Positions 8,147-17,163 are shown, counted from the first letter of the stretch. The stretch: DNA of 36,959 nt from UBA11346 sp038060575 (GCA_964652775.1 CAZZAM010000039.1:1-36959); one strand, 5' to 3'. Made by a program: numbers and translations. The notes: generated by a model from the sequence alone, not told the origin.

Positions 8147-9778
8147 ATGCGAGTGCGCAGTATCGCGATCCACAGTCTGGTCACCCTTGCCCTGGGTATC
8201 CCCTTGGCCTCGGCCGAGGACGGCCAAGGCAATGGCGGCCAGCCGTCAACCGAACCCATCACCATTGAGACCAGCGACAAGCCTTTGGAGACCGTCCTCC
8301 AGTGGATCAGCCGCAAGGCCGGGGTGAATATCGTCTGCAACGAGCAGGATCAGCCGCGCGTTACTTTGCGCTTGGTCAATGCGACATGGCAAGAGATGGT
8401 CGAGCAGATTGCAGCCAAGTACGACTTGGTGATCGAGCGGAAGAGTCCGCGCGTATGGGTACTGTCGCGGCCGCCCCGAGTCAGTATTTCGCTGCAGGAT
8501 GCGAGTCTATCGGTCGTTTTAGATGCAATAGCCCGCGCCGCTGATGTGAACATCATTATGGCTGGCGACGTCGCCTCGAGTTCCAAGAAGATAAGCCTGA
8601 CGCTTAAGGGTGTGCCCTGGCGTTATGCGCTTGATGTGGTCGTCAAGACGGTCGATCTCGCCTGGATCGAGCAAGAGTACAAGATCGTTCGCATTGTGAG
8701 TCCTGGTGCCCTGCAGAAGGACCACCAGACCCGCATTCTGCGGGTGAATTATGGCGAAGCGAAAGGATTGGCCGACGCGGTCGGTCCCGCGATGAGCGAC
8801 GGTAAAGTGCAAATCGACGCAAACTCGAACAGCCTGATCCTTACCGGCACCCAGCCCGCAATCGAAGCCGCTCAACGCATTGCTGATCAGCTTGATCAGC
8901 GCACACGTGAAGTGTTGATTGAGATGAAATTCGTTGATTACTCGACGCTCGACGTGCAGGGGTTGGGTATTGATCCGATTAACCTCAACTTCGACATTGA
9001 TGGTGTCGGCACCCTGGCCCAGAAATTCACTCCATTTGGTTCAACCTTCACGACTCAGTCCGTCATCGACCGTGCCGCGTCGGTGCCAACCAAGACGGCA
9101 TTGACCAGTGCATCGCTAACCTTCGAGGCTATCGCCTCGCTGACTTCGACTGACATCCTCCAGTCGCCACAAGTGCTGACGCTGGATAACACCGAAGCGA
9201 CCATCGTTATCGGTCGCGAATTGCATTTCGCTGAAGAGACCGTTGCGACCGACAACGGCGTTACTACGCGAACGCTCAAGGAGGCCTCAACCAGTCCAGT
9301 CAAGGACGGTGTCAACATCAAGGTCAAGCCGCACATCACTGCCGACGGTTACATTCAGATCGTCCTCGAAGCCAGTAACGATGAAGCGCAGTTGACCACG
9401 TTCTCAACCGGATCTGGCGCTTCGGCGTCGTCGATCCAGCTGCCGAACAAGAATACGACCAGTCTGAAGCACACGATCATGGTTGCGGATGGGCGTACGG
9501 CTGTGATCGGCGGCTTGCTCAAAGACAAAGATCAGCGGCAGGACGGTCACGTTCCTGGCCTAGGCAGTATTCCCGTTCTGGGCTGGTTCTTTCGCAAGAC
9601 CCACCAGCAGGTCGAAAAACGGAATCTGACCATCTTTATTACGCCGCGAATCGTTCCATTGGGCAAGGAGTCGGAATACGACAAGTCCTTGAAGGAACTC
9701 AAGGCCCGCTTGGGCGGTGTCCAAGAGGCAGCTCCAGCAACTGAAGCGAAGTCCGCCAATTCGGCGTTGTCGGACTGA
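8147..9778 (+). CDS. Secretin (PilQ/GspD family)
   Basis: Outer-membrane channel of a type IV pilus or type II secretion-like system. The 543-residue precursor has a signal peptide cut after about Ala23. Two STN/N0-like modules follow (about 40-105 and 110-185), then an N1-type ring domain with ILRVNYGEAKGLADAV and LILTGTQPAIEAAQRI. The C-terminal secretin domain includes SPQVLTLDN, VKDGVNIKVKPHI, GRTAVIGGLLKDK and the signature VPGLGSIPVLGWFF. No AMIN domain is apparent, unlike classical PilQ. It is the last gene of the pilNOPQ-like operon. A strong hairpin follows at 9809-9837. Confidence 0.92.
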   Translation: MRVRSIAIHSLVTLALGIPLASAEDGQGNGGQPSTEPITIETSDKPLETVLQWISRKAGVNIVCNEQDQPRVTLRLVNATWQEMVEQIAAKYDLVIERKSPRVWVLSRPPRVSISLQDASLSVVLDAIARAADVNIIMAGDVASSSKKISLTLKGVPWRYALDVVVKTVDLAWIEQEYKIVRIVSPGALQKDHQTRILRVNYGEAKGLADAVGPAMSDGKVQIDANSNSLILTGTQPAIEAAQRIADQLDQRTREVLIEMKFVDYSTLDVQGLGIDPINLNFDIDGVGTLAQKFTPFGSTFTTQSVIDRAASVPTKTALTSASLTFEAIASLTSTDILQSPQVLTLDNTEATIVIGRELHFAEETVATDNGVTTRTLKEASTSPVKDGVNIKVKPHITADGYIQIVLEASNDEAQLTTFSTGSGASASSIQLPNKNTTSLKHTIMVADGRTAVIGGLLKDKDQRQDGHVPGLGSIPVLGWFFRKTHQQVEKRNLTIFITPRIVPLGKESEYDKSLKELKARLGGVQEAAPATEAKSANSALSD

Positions 9779-9808
9779 TCGCTCGACTGCGGCCAGTTAG
9801 GCGACACC

Positions 9809-9837
9809 GTATGCCCCGCGCTTCGCGCGGGGCATAC
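9809..9837 (+). promoter_or_regulatory. Perfect 12-bp hairpin directly upstream of prfC
   Basis: Bases 9809-9820 pair perfectly with 9826-9837 around a five-base loop, and the stem ends five bases before the prfC ATG at 9843. No T-run follows, so it is a poor intrinsic terminator. Its 3' arm contains GGGG, the only purine-rich stretch that could act as a ribosome site for prfC, so folding would hide it. It may limit prfC translation or act as an RNA-stability barrier between the secretin and prfC. Confidence 0.6.
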
Positions 9838-9842
9838 TCGTT

Positions 9843-11453
9843 ATGGAACCAGCAACCGATTCGATCCTCGCCCGCGAGACCGCTCGTCGGCGGACTTTTG
9901 CGATCATCTCGCACCCTGACGCCGGCAAGACGACGTTGACCGAAAAGCTGTTGCTCTACAGCGGCCTGATCCGAACCGCAGGCATGGTCAAGAACCGCAA
10001 AGGAGGAAAACTCGCGACGTCCGATTGGATGTCGATGGAGCAGGAGCGCGGCATTTCGATCACCTCGTCAGCGATGCAGTTCCAATATCGTGGCTGTGTA
10101 GTGAACGTCCTCGACACGCCTGGTCACCAGGACTTTTCAGCTGACACGTATCGCACGCTGACCGCCGCCGATTGCGCGATCATGGTGCTGGACGCGGCCA
10201 AGGGCGTTGAAACACAAACCCGCAAGCTGTTTGCGGTCTGCAAACTACGTGGCATTCCGGTGCTCACGTTCATCAATAAGCTTGATCTACCGTCACGACC
10301 TGCGCTGGAGTTGATGGCCGAAGTCGAGGAAGTGCTCGGCATTCAAGCCAGTGCGGTCAATTGGCCGATTGGTAGTGGACGCGAATTCGTTGGGGTTGCA
10401 GAACGCGCCACGCGTACGCTCAGTCTGTTCCAGAAAGTGTCAGTCGGTGGTGCCCAGCGTGCGGCGATGATGCAGGTGCCGTTGGATGGACCCGAGGCGT
10501 TGTCCGCATTGGGCGAAGAGCGCCGCCGTCAACTCGGTGAAGACCTTGAGATGCTCGACATTGCTGGCAATCCGTTCTCCCGTGACGCGTTTCTGGCCAG
10601 TAAGATCACGCCGGTTTTTTTCGGTTCAGCGCTGACCAACTTCGGCATCGAGCCGTTCTTCGACGCCTTCGTCGAGCTGGCGCCACCGCCAACCGCTCGC
10701 GTCGGTTACCTGACTGGTGGCGGCGAGGAATGGATCGATCCGGTCATGGCACCGTTCAGTTCGTACGTGTTCAAGATCCAGGCGAACATGAATCCCAAAC
10801 ATCGCGACCAGCTGGCGTTTATCCGGATTTGTTCAGGTAGATTCGAGCGTGATCTGGTGGTCAAGCACACGCACGCTGGCGAAGTGGTGCGTGAGGTTCG
10901 TTTGTCGCGCCCGCACACGTTGGTTGCGCGTGATCGCTCGACCTTGGATGAAGCGTATCCCGGTGACGTCGTCGGTCTGATCAACTCTGGTTTTGCGATC
11001 GGCGACACGCTGTCGGCCAAGGGTGGCTTTGAGCATCAGGCCCTGCCGCAATTTCCACCCGAGCATTTTGCGCGGATTCAGCCTGCTGATTTGACCAAAC
11101 GCAAAGGTTTCGACAAAGGCATGGACACGCTCGCCGGCGAAGGCGCGGTGCAGGTATTGCGCTCGTACGACAATCCGATTGCTGACCCGTTCATAGCTGC
11201 GGTTGGCCGTCTGCAGTTTGAAGTATTGCAATACCGACTTAAAGACGAGTGGGGCGTGGAGACGAACCTCTCGCCGTTGCCCTACACCTGTTCGGGCTGG
11301 CTGCACGGCGATATAACGGAATTCAAACCGACGCCTGGCGCCCAGGTCGCCAAGGATGCACGCGGCCGCATCGTCGTGCTGTTCCCCAGTGAATGGGATC
11401 GGCAGTACTGCTTACGTCAGAACCCTGGTCATCAACTCCTCGACTTTGCGTAA
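9843..11453 (+). CDS. prfC: Peptide chain release factor 3
   Basis: RF3, the GTPase that removes RF1/RF2 from the ribosome after peptide release. The 536-residue length matches the family. The N-terminus ARRRTFAIISHPDAGKTT is the RF3 form of the P-loop, followed by QERGISITSSAMQF, DTPGHQDFSADTYRTL, FINKLD and FGSALTNFGI, and later by a C-terminal domain with LQFEVLQYRLKDEWGVE. The ATG at 9843 has no free Shine-Dalgarno and lies just after a perfect hairpin. Its stop TAA overlaps the ybeY start by one base. Second translational GTPase in the window; RF3 is separated from EF-G by the RF3-only C-terminal motif. Confidence 0.95.
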   Translation: MEPATDSILARETARRRTFAIISHPDAGKTTLTEKLLLYSGLIRTAGMVKNRKGGKLATSDWMSMEQERGISITSSAMQFQYRGCVVNVLDTPGHQDFSADTYRTLTAADCAIMVLDAAKGVETQTRKLFAVCKLRGIPVLTFINKLDLPSRPALELMAEVEEVLGIQASAVNWPIGSGREFVGVAERATRTLSLFQKVSVGGAQRAAMMQVPLDGPEALSALGEERRRQLGEDLEMLDIAGNPFSRDAFLASKITPVFFGSALTNFGIEPFFDAFVELAPPPTARVGYLTGGGEEWIDPVMAPFSSYVFKIQANMNPKHRDQLAFIRICSGRFERDLVVKHTHAGEVVREVRLSRPHTLVARDRSTLDEAYPGDVVGLINSGFAIGDTLSAKGGFEHQALPQFPPEHFARIQPADLTKRKGFDKGMDTLAGEGAVQVLRSYDNPIADPFIAAVGRLQFEVLQYRLKDEWGVETNLSPLPYTCSGWLHGDITEFKPTPGAQVAKDARGRIVVLFPSEWDRQYCLRQNPGHQLLDFA

Positions 11454-11974
11454 TGGTTACTCGAAAGCCGCAGAGACGCAGAGGGCCGCAGAGGGCCGCG
11501 GAGACGACTCGGAAGGTTGTTCTACCACGTTGTGTTCTGGAGTGGTCCGGTGTAAAGTCTGCACGCGGTGAGATTGACAAACGACTAACTCAACGGGCCA
11601 TCGATGCCGCGTTGCAACGTGACGATCTGCGTGGCCATGCACTGTGCGTGATGTTGGTCGATGATGCTGAGTGCGTGCGCTTGCACGGCGAGCATTTCGG
11701 AGATCCGACGCCAACCGACGTGATGAGCTTTCCCGACGGCTCGCGTGATCCGGAAACCGGCCTGATCCGGCTTGGTGATCTCGCTGTTTGCCTGGACGTT
11801 GCGCGTCGAGTGGCGACCAAACGCAAACGTCCGGTAGCCGAGGAAATGTCGTTGTATGTCCTCCACGGCTGTCTCCATCTGCTCGGCTACGACGACATCA
11901 AAGCTGCGGATCGTAAAGAAATGTGGACAATTCAGCGTGAAGTCATGAAGGAACTTGGCGTCACTATCGGATAG
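11453..11974 (+). CDS. ybeY: Endoribonuclease YbeY (16S rRNA maturation)
   Basis: Zinc-dependent single-strand endoribonuclease needed for 16S rRNA 3'-end processing and ribosome quality control. The 173-residue product has the PTDVMSFPDG segment and the zinc motif HGCLHLLGYDD. The canonical motif ends in GYDH, so the third His ligand is replaced by Asp here. The ATG at 11453 overlaps the prfC stop by one base. The first 20 or so residues are Arg-rich and encoded by a CGCAGAG-type repeat (11469-11506), so the native start may lie further in, although no good ATG or GTG is in frame there. The gene continues the prfC transcript. Confidence 0.88.
   Translation: MVTRKPQRRRGPQRAAETTRKVVLPRCVLEWSGVKSARGEIDKRLTQRAIDAALQRDDLRGHALCVMLVDDAECVRLHGEHFGDPTPTDVMSFPDGSRDPETGLIRLGDLAVCLDVARRVATKRKRPVAEEMSLYVLHGCLHLLGYDDIKAADRKEMWTIQREVMKELGVTIG
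11469..11506. repeat. CGCAGAG-type dispersed repeat inside the ybeY 5' end
   Basis: Reiterated units of the form CCGCAGAGRC/GG run through this stretch, with three near-identical CGCAGAGGG or CGCAGAGAC units and one CGCGGAGAC. Similar CACAGAGACGCAGAG repeats are scattered between genes in many bacterial genomes. Here the repeat appears to be read through as the YbeY N-terminus. Confidence 0.5.
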
Positions 11975-12159
11975 GTTCGTGGATTCCGCCTTGCGGTTTG
12001 TCTGCGCCAGTGGATAGTGCCGCCCGCACCGCTAGCCGGTGTCCGGTTGCCCGATGTGGTTAGTGAGCGGTAGAAGCCGATGTTCGGCATCCCGCACCTG
12101 CCCTTGGGACCGGTCCTTGGACGAAGTCTTTCTCTTTGTCCGCAACGCCTGGGAGACCC

Positions 12160-14043
12160 ATGGCGACTCATATTCTCATGAACGTGCTCGACGAGCACGA
12201 ACTGCGCGTCGGCGTTATTCGCGAAGGCCGACTCGAATCCCTCATCCACGAGCGGCTCGGCGATGGCCAGCACCTCGGCAACATCTACAAGGCCAAGGTC
12301 GCCAACGTTGAGCCGTCGCTCGACGCTGCGTTCCTTGATCTTGGTGGTCAGAAGAACGGCTTCATCCACGTCGAAGAACTCGTCCACGACAAGGGCCGCA
12401 ACGCCCGCATCGAACAGATCCTCAAGAACGGCGACGAGATCATCGTTCAAGTCACCAAAGAAGCGATCAAGGAGAAGGGTCCATGCATGAGCATGTACAC
12501 CGCTCTGCCTGGCCGCGACCTCGTGATGATGCACTCCGAACAAGCCAAAGGCGTGTCGAAGCGCATCGAAGATCCGCTCGTTCGTAAGCGCCTCAAGAAA
12601 CTGCTCGACGGTTTCGAGCCACCGGAAGGTTTCGGCTTCATCGTGCGGACGCACGCGGCGCATGCGTCCGAGGCCGACATCAAGCTCGACTACGAATTCC
12701 TCAAGCGCATGTGGGCAGAAGTCGACGCGCTTGCCAAGCGCGCGCGCGCTCCGGCCTGTCTGTATCAAGAAGCCGACGTCGTTGTGCGTACCCTGCGTGA
12801 CACTGCAGGTCCCGACACCGCCGAGATCGTGATCGATCAAGAAACTCTGTACGACGAGGCCCGCGCCTTCGCCCAGGTCTTCATGCCTGAGTTGTGCGAT
12901 AAAATCAAATTGCACCGTGAAGAGCTGCCGATTTTCACCTACTACGGCTTGGAAGAACGCCTCGCGTCGATCTACGATCGCAAGGTCGAGCTGCCCAGCG
13001 GCGGTGCCATCGTCATTGAACAGACCGAAGCCTTGGTCTCGATTGACGTCAACAGCGCCAAGAATCGTGACTCCGGCGACGTCGAGACGACCGCGTTGAT
13101 GACTAATTTGGAAGCTGCTGCCTCAATCGCCGAACAGCTCGTCCTGCGCGATCTCGGCGGTCTGATCATCATCGACTTCATCGACATGGAGAAGCGCGAG
13201 AACCAGCGCCTCGTTCAAGTCGCGCTGCGTCGTGCGCTCGCGAGTGACCGTTCCAAGATTCAGGTTGGCACCTTGTCACGCTTCGGCCTGGTTGAGATGA
13301 CGCGTCAGCGTCAGCGCCCATCGCACAAGCTGATGGCCTCGACCGAGTGTCCCTACTGCGTCGGCACCGGCGCGGTCAAGACCGCCGAGACGTTTGAGAT
13401 CGACTGCATGCGCGAGATACGTCAGATGCTGCACAGCCGCAGCCTGAGTCGTCTCGAAGTCGTAGTTCCTACCGACTTGTCGGTTGGATTTTTGAATGCT
13501 CGCCGTCGCGAGTTGGCTTCGCTCGAAGAGCGCACCGACTGCCGCATCATCTTTAACGCTGACAGTCTGATGAAGGCGCGCGAGTTCCGTCTCGTGCCGA
13601 CCTTCCGTAAGGGCGAGCGTCGTAAGGAAGAGAAGCAACAGCCGGTCCGTCCAAGTCTGCTTGCTCCGCTTATGGTCGAACAGGCCAAGGCGATCAAGCT
13701 GGCCAAGGAGCTTGCGGCCATGAAAGCCGACGAGCTCGAACGCGAGCTGAATTCCGACCCCGTATCGGGCGAGGAACGCGACACGACGGTCGCCAAGCCA
13801 GCCGAAGCCAAGCCGATGCTGCGTGTTGCCGAAGCCGGTGGAGCAGGGCCGGTGGCTGTGGCCCCACCAGCACCCCGCCGTGCCCCGGATCTGTGGGACG
13901 AGGCCTCGGTCCTGCGTCGGATGCTGTTTTCACCTAATACCACCGTGGTTGTCGCTCCGGCCGCGCAGGCCGCACTTGCCACACCCCCGCCGCCCGCTAC
14001 AAGCCTGCCCCGCAATGGACGCCGGCGCCGCCGTCGTCGTTAG
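12160..14043 (+). CDS. rng: Ribonuclease E/G family protein
   Basis: Single-strand endoribonuclease for rRNA and mRNA processing. The 627-residue protein has an S1 domain (about 38-118), the catalytic Mg-binding aspartates Asp296 (ALVSIDVNSA) and Asp339 (GLIIIDFIDM), and the zinc-link CPYCVGTG (397-404) used for dimerisation. It is longer than RNase G (about 490) and shorter than RNase E. The C-terminal part (about 490-627) is a low-complexity, Ala/Pro-rich tail ending in seven arginines, perhaps an RNA-binding or scaffold region. The ATG at 12160 follows GGGAG; an eight-residue longer frame lacks such a site. It precedes rplU by 16 bp, a common pairing. Confidence 0.93.
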   Translation: MATHILMNVLDEHELRVGVIREGRLESLIHERLGDGQHLGNIYKAKVANVEPSLDAAFLDLGGQKNGFIHVEELVHDKGRNARIEQILKNGDEIIVQVTKEAIKEKGPCMSMYTALPGRDLVMMHSEQAKGVSKRIEDPLVRKRLKKLLDGFEPPEGFGFIVRTHAAHASEADIKLDYEFLKRMWAEVDALAKRARAPACLYQEADVVVRTLRDTAGPDTAEIVIDQETLYDEARAFAQVFMPELCDKIKLHREELPIFTYYGLEERLASIYDRKVELPSGGAIVIEQTEALVSIDVNSAKNRDSGDVETTALMTNLEAAASIAEQLVLRDLGGLIIIDFIDMEKRENQRLVQVALRRALASDRSKIQVGTLSRFGLVEMTRQRQRPSHKLMASTECPYCVGTGAVKTAETFEIDCMREIRQMLHSRSLSRLEVVVPTDLSVGFLNARRRELASLEERTDCRIIFNADSLMKAREFRLVPTFRKGERRKEEKQQPVRPSLLAPLMVEQAKAIKLAKELAAMKADELERELNSDPVSGEERDTTVAKPAEAKPMLRVAEAGGAGPVAVAPPAPRRAPDLWDEASVLRRMLFSPNTTVVVAPAAQAALATPPPPATSLPRNGRRRRRRR

Positions 14044-14059
14044 ACCCTGGAGTTAAGCC

Positions 14060-14371
14060 GTGTACGCCGTCATCAGTGATCGTAACCGTCAGTATCGCGC
14101 CACCCCCGGAGCCAAGCTTGAGCTGGATCTGGTCGAGGCGCAGCCTGGCGCTGTGCTTGAGCTCCCAGTCCTGCTGATCGCGGATGGCGCGGCAGTCAAG
14201 GTAGGCGCCCCATTTGTCGCTGGCGCGACGGCCAAGGTGAAGGTCCTATCCCACCAGTTGGGCGACAAGATCATCATCGGAAAATATAAGCATCGCAAGC
14301 ACATGACCAACCGTCGCCGTGGTTTCCGCGCGCAGCTCACGATGGTCGAGGTTGTGTCGATCAGCGGGTGA
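14060..14371 (+). CDS. rplU: 50S ribosomal protein L21
   Basis: Primary-binding protein of 23S rRNA domain structure in the large subunit. The 103 residues match the usual length. Family segments include MYAVISDRNRQYRATPG at the N-terminus, KVKVLSHQLGDKIIIGKYK in the middle and the KHMTNRRRGFRAQLT tail. The start codon is GTG (14060), with CTGGAG nine bases before it. In most bacteria rpmA (L27) follows directly; here an exported protein of unknown function follows instead and no L27 gene is in the window. Confidence 0.93.
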   Translation: MYAVISDRNRQYRATPGAKLELDLVEAQPGAVLELPVLLIADGAAVKVGAPFVAGATAKVKVLSHQLGDKIIIGKYKHRKHMTNRRRGFRAQLTMVEVVSISG

Positions 14372-14484
14372 AACCCCTGAGTCGACTGCCGATTGATCCA
14401 CCGGATCAGTCGAGCCGTGAGCCGGGTTGGCTGACCGTCGTAGCGTGACAAGCTGTGGCTGTCATATCACGTTACGGAGGTCGC

Positions 14485-16146
14485 ATGCGGTATCCCATCT
14501 GGTGGTTGGCAGCTTTGACGTTGGTGTGTGTTGCTGCTTTGCCGGCCATGCAAATTCAGGAATTGGAACTCGTCTCGCCAGTGAACGGCAAACCCTTCAC
14601 GGCTCAGGCAACCGGAGTCGATCGCACTCCAGTAGCCGACCCCGCGAACATGGGTACCGATGTCGATGGTTGTCGTCACGGCAGCGGGCCATCTGAGTAT
14701 GACTATTTTATTATCGTCGATCCGTACAGCTACTTCGCGAGCCTGGCCCATGAATGGGATCCCAAGACCCAGAAGCTGCGTGGTGGGTTGTCGCCCACGA
14801 TGGTGGACTGGGTGCGAAAAGCGTGGTCATCCGAGCGGGAGATTGATTTCAATCGTGCCTACCAATACGCGCAGTCCTTAGCTCGGTCCATGGGTCGCCA
14901 GGCACCAGATCGTGCCTCGTTTGTCATTCCCCAGGACTCCATCTCGATTGAAAAGCGCTACAACTTAGCGCTCGCCTGTTACGAATATCGTGGGGCACGC
15001 AACATCGAATTGGCTAAAATCGCCTTGTCAGGTGCTTGGGCCGTGCGTTGCCATGCGCAGATCCCTATGGGCGGAAGCATGATGGATGGTGGCGTTGAAG
15101 AAGTGAACAAACTCGTCAGCGACCATATCAAGGATGGAGAGGCCTTTGATCTCGACAAATGGATCAAGATTTTTCGCAGCATGGTCGAGCGCGATGGCCT
15201 ATCCCGCGAAGGCTACGTCACCGCCGTTCTGACGCTGCATGGGTATGAGATGCGGGGCGGAAATCAGATGGCCTGCAAAGAGCTCATGGCCAGGGCCCTC
15301 AAGCGCCTGGGTGAAGAGGATAAGCAAGACCAACTGCGGGGCATGATCCGCGAGCGCAAGCGCCTGCGGGATGAACACGATAAGCTGCTCAAAATCGCAG
15401 CCGAGCGTTTCACGCTCGCATTGCAGAACGAGGAAGTCATTCGTCTGCGAATCCCCGAGATCGTGTTGGCTGTTGCTGAGTGCCATCGACGAACTGGCGA
15501 CCTGAGTCGCGCCGCTGACTGGTTCTTCGCTTTGGGGCAGATGCCCGAAACGCAGCCGTCAGCCCGCCATGACCTACGCGAGTTGGGTCGAGCCAAGGCA
15601 CTGCCTCCGGACAAGCCGTTGCACATGCAACTGGGTTGGATTGCCGATGAGCAGATGGAACGCTTGCGCAAAGATGGCTTGAATTACCCGGGCGAACTCA
15701 GTGGTCCCGATCGCGGTGTACTGATTGCGGTGGTCAAAGAAGGTCTCGGTACGGCCAATTACAACGTACCTGGTTGGAAACCAGCGAAGCATGGAACCAA
15801 GGAAGATTCTGAGCGGGTCATGAAACTGATAGGCACGGCTCTCCTGAAGTACTCGTTTGATAATTCGGGCAAGTGGCCGAAATCACTGGGTGAGTTGTGG
15901 GAGTGTGAAATTCTCCGTGACCGTAATCAGGTAAACCGCTTCCACTGTCCCGCATCCGGCGGTTCGTTTATTTATACTGAGCCGACCGGTGACATTACCC
16001 GCATAGCCCAGCAGACGGTACTGCTGACCACGGAACTGCCGGTCGAATCCAAGGAAGGACCGCGATTTGGCGCGTTCATCGCCAACTGTTCCGTCGTATG
16101 GACCGAACAGCCATTGTCCCCTGGCCAGGTTCTCTCGCGGCCCTAA
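14485..16146 (+). CDS. Exported protein, DUF2225-like N-terminus, unknown function
   Basis: A 553-residue protein whose exact family I do not recognise. It begins with a hydrophobic signal or anchor (about 5-23). The following part (ELELVSPVNGKPF, then DVDGCRHGSGPSEYDYF) resembles the start of DUF2225 proteins, but without their paired cysteines. The centre (about 130-400) is largely alpha-helical with repeat-like segments and heptads. The C-terminal 110 residues (IGTALLKYSFDNSGKWPKSL, then FHCPASGG) resemble the soluble domain found at the end of pseudopilin-like proteins in PVC bacteria. The ATG at 14485 follows GGAGG; a ten-residue longer frame has no such site. It lies between rplU and the delta-prime gene. 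Confidence 0.8.
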   Translation: MRYPIWWLAALTLVCVAALPAMQIQELELVSPVNGKPFTAQATGVDRTPVADPANMGTDVDGCRHGSGPSEYDYFIIVDPYSYFASLAHEWDPKTQKLRGGLSPTMVDWVRKAWSSEREIDFNRAYQYAQSLARSMGRQAPDRASFVIPQDSISIEKRYNLALACYEYRGARNIELAKIALSGAWAVRCHAQIPMGGSMMDGGVEEVNKLVSDHIKDGEAFDLDKWIKIFRSMVERDGLSREGYVTAVLTLHGYEMRGGNQMACKELMARALKRLGEEDKQDQLRGMIRERKRLRDEHDKLLKIAAERFTLALQNEEVIRLRIPEIVLAVAECHRRTGDLSRAADWFFALGQMPETQPSARHDLRELGRAKALPPDKPLHMQLGWIADEQMERLRKDGLNYPGELSGPDRGVLIAVVKEGLGTANYNVPGWKPAKHGTKEDSERVMKLIGTALLKYSFDNSGKWPKSLGELWECEILRDRNQVNRFHCPASGGSFIYTEPTGDITRIAQQTVLLTTELPVESKEGPRFGAFIANCSVVWTEQPLSPGQVLSRP

Positions 16147-16161
16147 CGGGGGCATTCGCCC

Positions 16162-17079
16162 ATGTTGAGCAGCATCGTTGGGCATCTTGGTGTCGTGCGT
16201 TTGCTCACGCGTTTGGTTGAGCGTGACAAACTGCCGCACGCTATCGTGCTCGACGGGCCGGTGGGCTGTGGTCGCCGAACATTGGCACGCGCCTTGGCTG
16301 CAGCTGTCTTGTGTCCGCAGCGTCGTGCAGGTGATGCATGTGGACATTGCGCGCATTGCCAACAGATCGTCGCGGGAACCCATCCGGATCTGGCCGAGGT
16401 GCAGGGTGAGCGCGATGCCCCGCGCGGATTGACGGTCGATCTGGTGCGCAGTATCGCTGAAAATGCATTTTCGACGCCCCTTCTTGGTGTTGGCAGAGCG
16501 ATTATTATCCCAGATGCCGAGCGCTTGCGCGGTCCGACTGCTAATACGCTGCTGAAAGTGATCGAGGAACCACCACCGCGAACGGTGGTAATCCTGACCG
16601 CGACTAGTGCGTCAGGCCTACTCGGCACCATCCGCTCGCGTACTCAACTATTCCGACTGCATGCGTTGACTCCTGCTGAGGCAGAGCGCGTTCGCGCGTC
16701 CAAGCGCGCAAGCGAGACGCCTAGTCCAGCAGCAAAACTGGACAGCGACATCGCGGCATTGCCGATGACTGATCTGAAGCGGATCCTGGTCGGCCCGGAT
16801 GCTGGTGCGGTTGCCCGCGTCTTGGCGGCGTTGCCCGAGCGTGACTCGAACTCTCAGAATGATGACAAGAGTATTACCCAATCCCAGCATCAGCGCGCCG
16901 TCCTGCGCGCTTGGCTGGACGATCTTATCGCGGTGATCCGGCTCGAATTGCGGCAACCGGACCGGCAATGCGTAGATCGTGCCGTGGATCACCTTGAGCG
17001 TGTGGTGCGGGCCCGTGCAGACCTAGATCGGAATCTTCAGCCTAGACTCGCTCTCGAGGCCATGGCCCTCACGCGTTAG
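16162..17079 (+). CDS. holB: DNA polymerase III subunit delta-prime
   Basis: Clamp-loader subunit of the replicative polymerase. The 305-residue AAA+ protein has a P-loop-like GPVGCGRRT (32-40) with Arg in place of the catalytic Lys, as expected of delta-prime subunits, which do not hydrolyse ATP. Four cysteines (51, 60, 63, 66) form the zinc module, HPDL (74-77) follows, and ANTLLKVIEEPP and the SRT sensor (159-161; SRC in most) come later. A GGGGG ribosome site precedes ATG 16162. It stands just upstream of dnaB. DnaX shares some of these motifs but is longer and keeps the Lys. Confidence 0.88.
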   Translation: MLSSIVGHLGVVRLLTRLVERDKLPHAIVLDGPVGCGRRTLARALAAAVLCPQRRAGDACGHCAHCQQIVAGTHPDLAEVQGERDAPRGLTVDLVRSIAENAFSTPLLGVGRAIIIPDAERLRGPTANTLLKVIEEPPPRTVVILTATSASGLLGTIRSRTQLFRLHALTPAEAERVRASKRASETPSPAAKLDSDIAALPMTDLKRILVGPDAGAVARVLAALPERDSNSQNDDKSITQSQHQRAVLRAWLDDLIAVIRLELRQPDRQCVDRAVDHLERVVRARADLDRNLQPRLALEAMALTR

Positions 17080-17163
17080 ACCCTGGAGGTCCGCCTTGGA
17101 CGTAGATTGATTGTGGAAAGTTTGTCAGTCATCGTCGCCAACCAGCACTAGGTCGTTGGATGA

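Noticed and set aside
9809..9837. Hairpin as an ordinary intrinsic terminator of the pil operon
   Set aside because: No T-run follows and it ends five bases before the prfC start, so a translational or RNA-stability role is more likely.
11932..12915. 327-codon minus-strand open frame over the RNase E/G gene
   Set aside because: Antisense shadow of a well-conserved gene; composition rich in His and Asp with no family motif.
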